Assembly (NCBI GenBank): GCA_040387515.1 | Contig: JAZKDP010000006.1 | Location: 1-64,000, forward strand | DNA length: 64,000 nucleotides | Reading direction: 5' to 3' | Source: Methylotenera_A sp040387515 | Lineage (GTDB): Bacteria > Pseudomonadota > Gammaproteobacteria > Burkholderiales > Methylophilaceae | Shown: positions 63,989-64,000 of the stretch, piece after piece | Layout of the letters: every line of letters begins with the position of its first letter | Position numbering within the stretch: the stretch's first letter is position 1 | Position numbers and translations under genes: made by a program | Notes under the pieces: model-generated | Database searches by the model: none | What the model was told of the DNA's origin: nothing | The model's input: the letters and a program-made list of their open reading frames with translations, nothing else

Positions 63989-64000
63989 CGTTAATCACTT

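Noticed and set aside
1..64000. CRISPR array, insertion sequence, prophage or integrase
   Set aside because: No regularly spaced repeats, transposase, integrase or phage proteins were recognised; tRNA-Asp at the edge shows no attachment-site duplicate.

Overview
The window is a gene-dense stretch of chromosome from a betaproteobacterium. Protein similarity (split MnmC, RNase E, RluC, SppA and Rieske neighbourhood, PpiD next to FabI, gloB-rnhA-dnaQ order), moderate GC (roughly 40-45% by eye) and a full glycogen pathway suggest a member of the Nitrosomonadales, most likely a Methylophilaceae methylotroph such as Methylotenera. That placement is inference from gene content: no rRNA and no methanol dehydrogenase gene is present. 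There is one short run of Ns at 1641-1650. I see no CRISPR array, insertion sequence, prophage or integrase.

Layout. 1-9.3 kb: tRNA-Asp, ppiD (broken by the Ns), then on the minus strand fabI, an oligopeptide-type ABC importer without ATPase genes, mltD and gloB. 9.4-14.9 kb, plus strand: methyltransferase, rnhA, dnaQ, then rfbBACD for dTDP-L-rhamnose. 14.9-18.8 kb, minus strand: an HD-GYP protein, an EAL protein and queD in one apparent transcription unit. 18.9-24.3 kb: rsgA, a small cytochrome c, an M48 protease, orn, glgA and crcB. 24.4-31.4 kb: rne with a long structured leader, the divergent rluC-HAD-Rieske-sppA unit, and a lone DNA glycosylase of higher GC.

31.5-41.4 kb is a glycogen and alpha-glucan island: pgi and glgB leftward, and glgC, a GH57 glucan hydrolase, malQ and a ROK hexokinase rightward; glgA lies apart at 22-24 kb. 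41.4-54.2 kb carries the widespread queG-tsaE-amiC-mutL-miaA neighbourhood, but split: a NemR-like regulator, two quinone-oxidoreductase-like enzymes and a Suv3-like RNA helicase sit between amiC and mutL, and an AT-rich membrane-protein gene sits between mutL and miaA. 54.3-64 kb: dapC, an EamA transporter, pilU, a TPR/GT41 (OGT-like) transferase, the two halves of MnmC as separate overlapping genes, cfa and a DUF1365 gene.

Most genes are housekeeping. The parts most worth a second look are the NemR-like electrophile-response module with two matching operator-like sites, the Suv3-type helicase, the AT-rich gene wedged at the miaA start, the structured rne leader, the split mnmC, the HD-GYP protein lacking the first metal-binding His, and a T-loop variant in tRNA-Asp. 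I did not find a clearly new multi-gene system.
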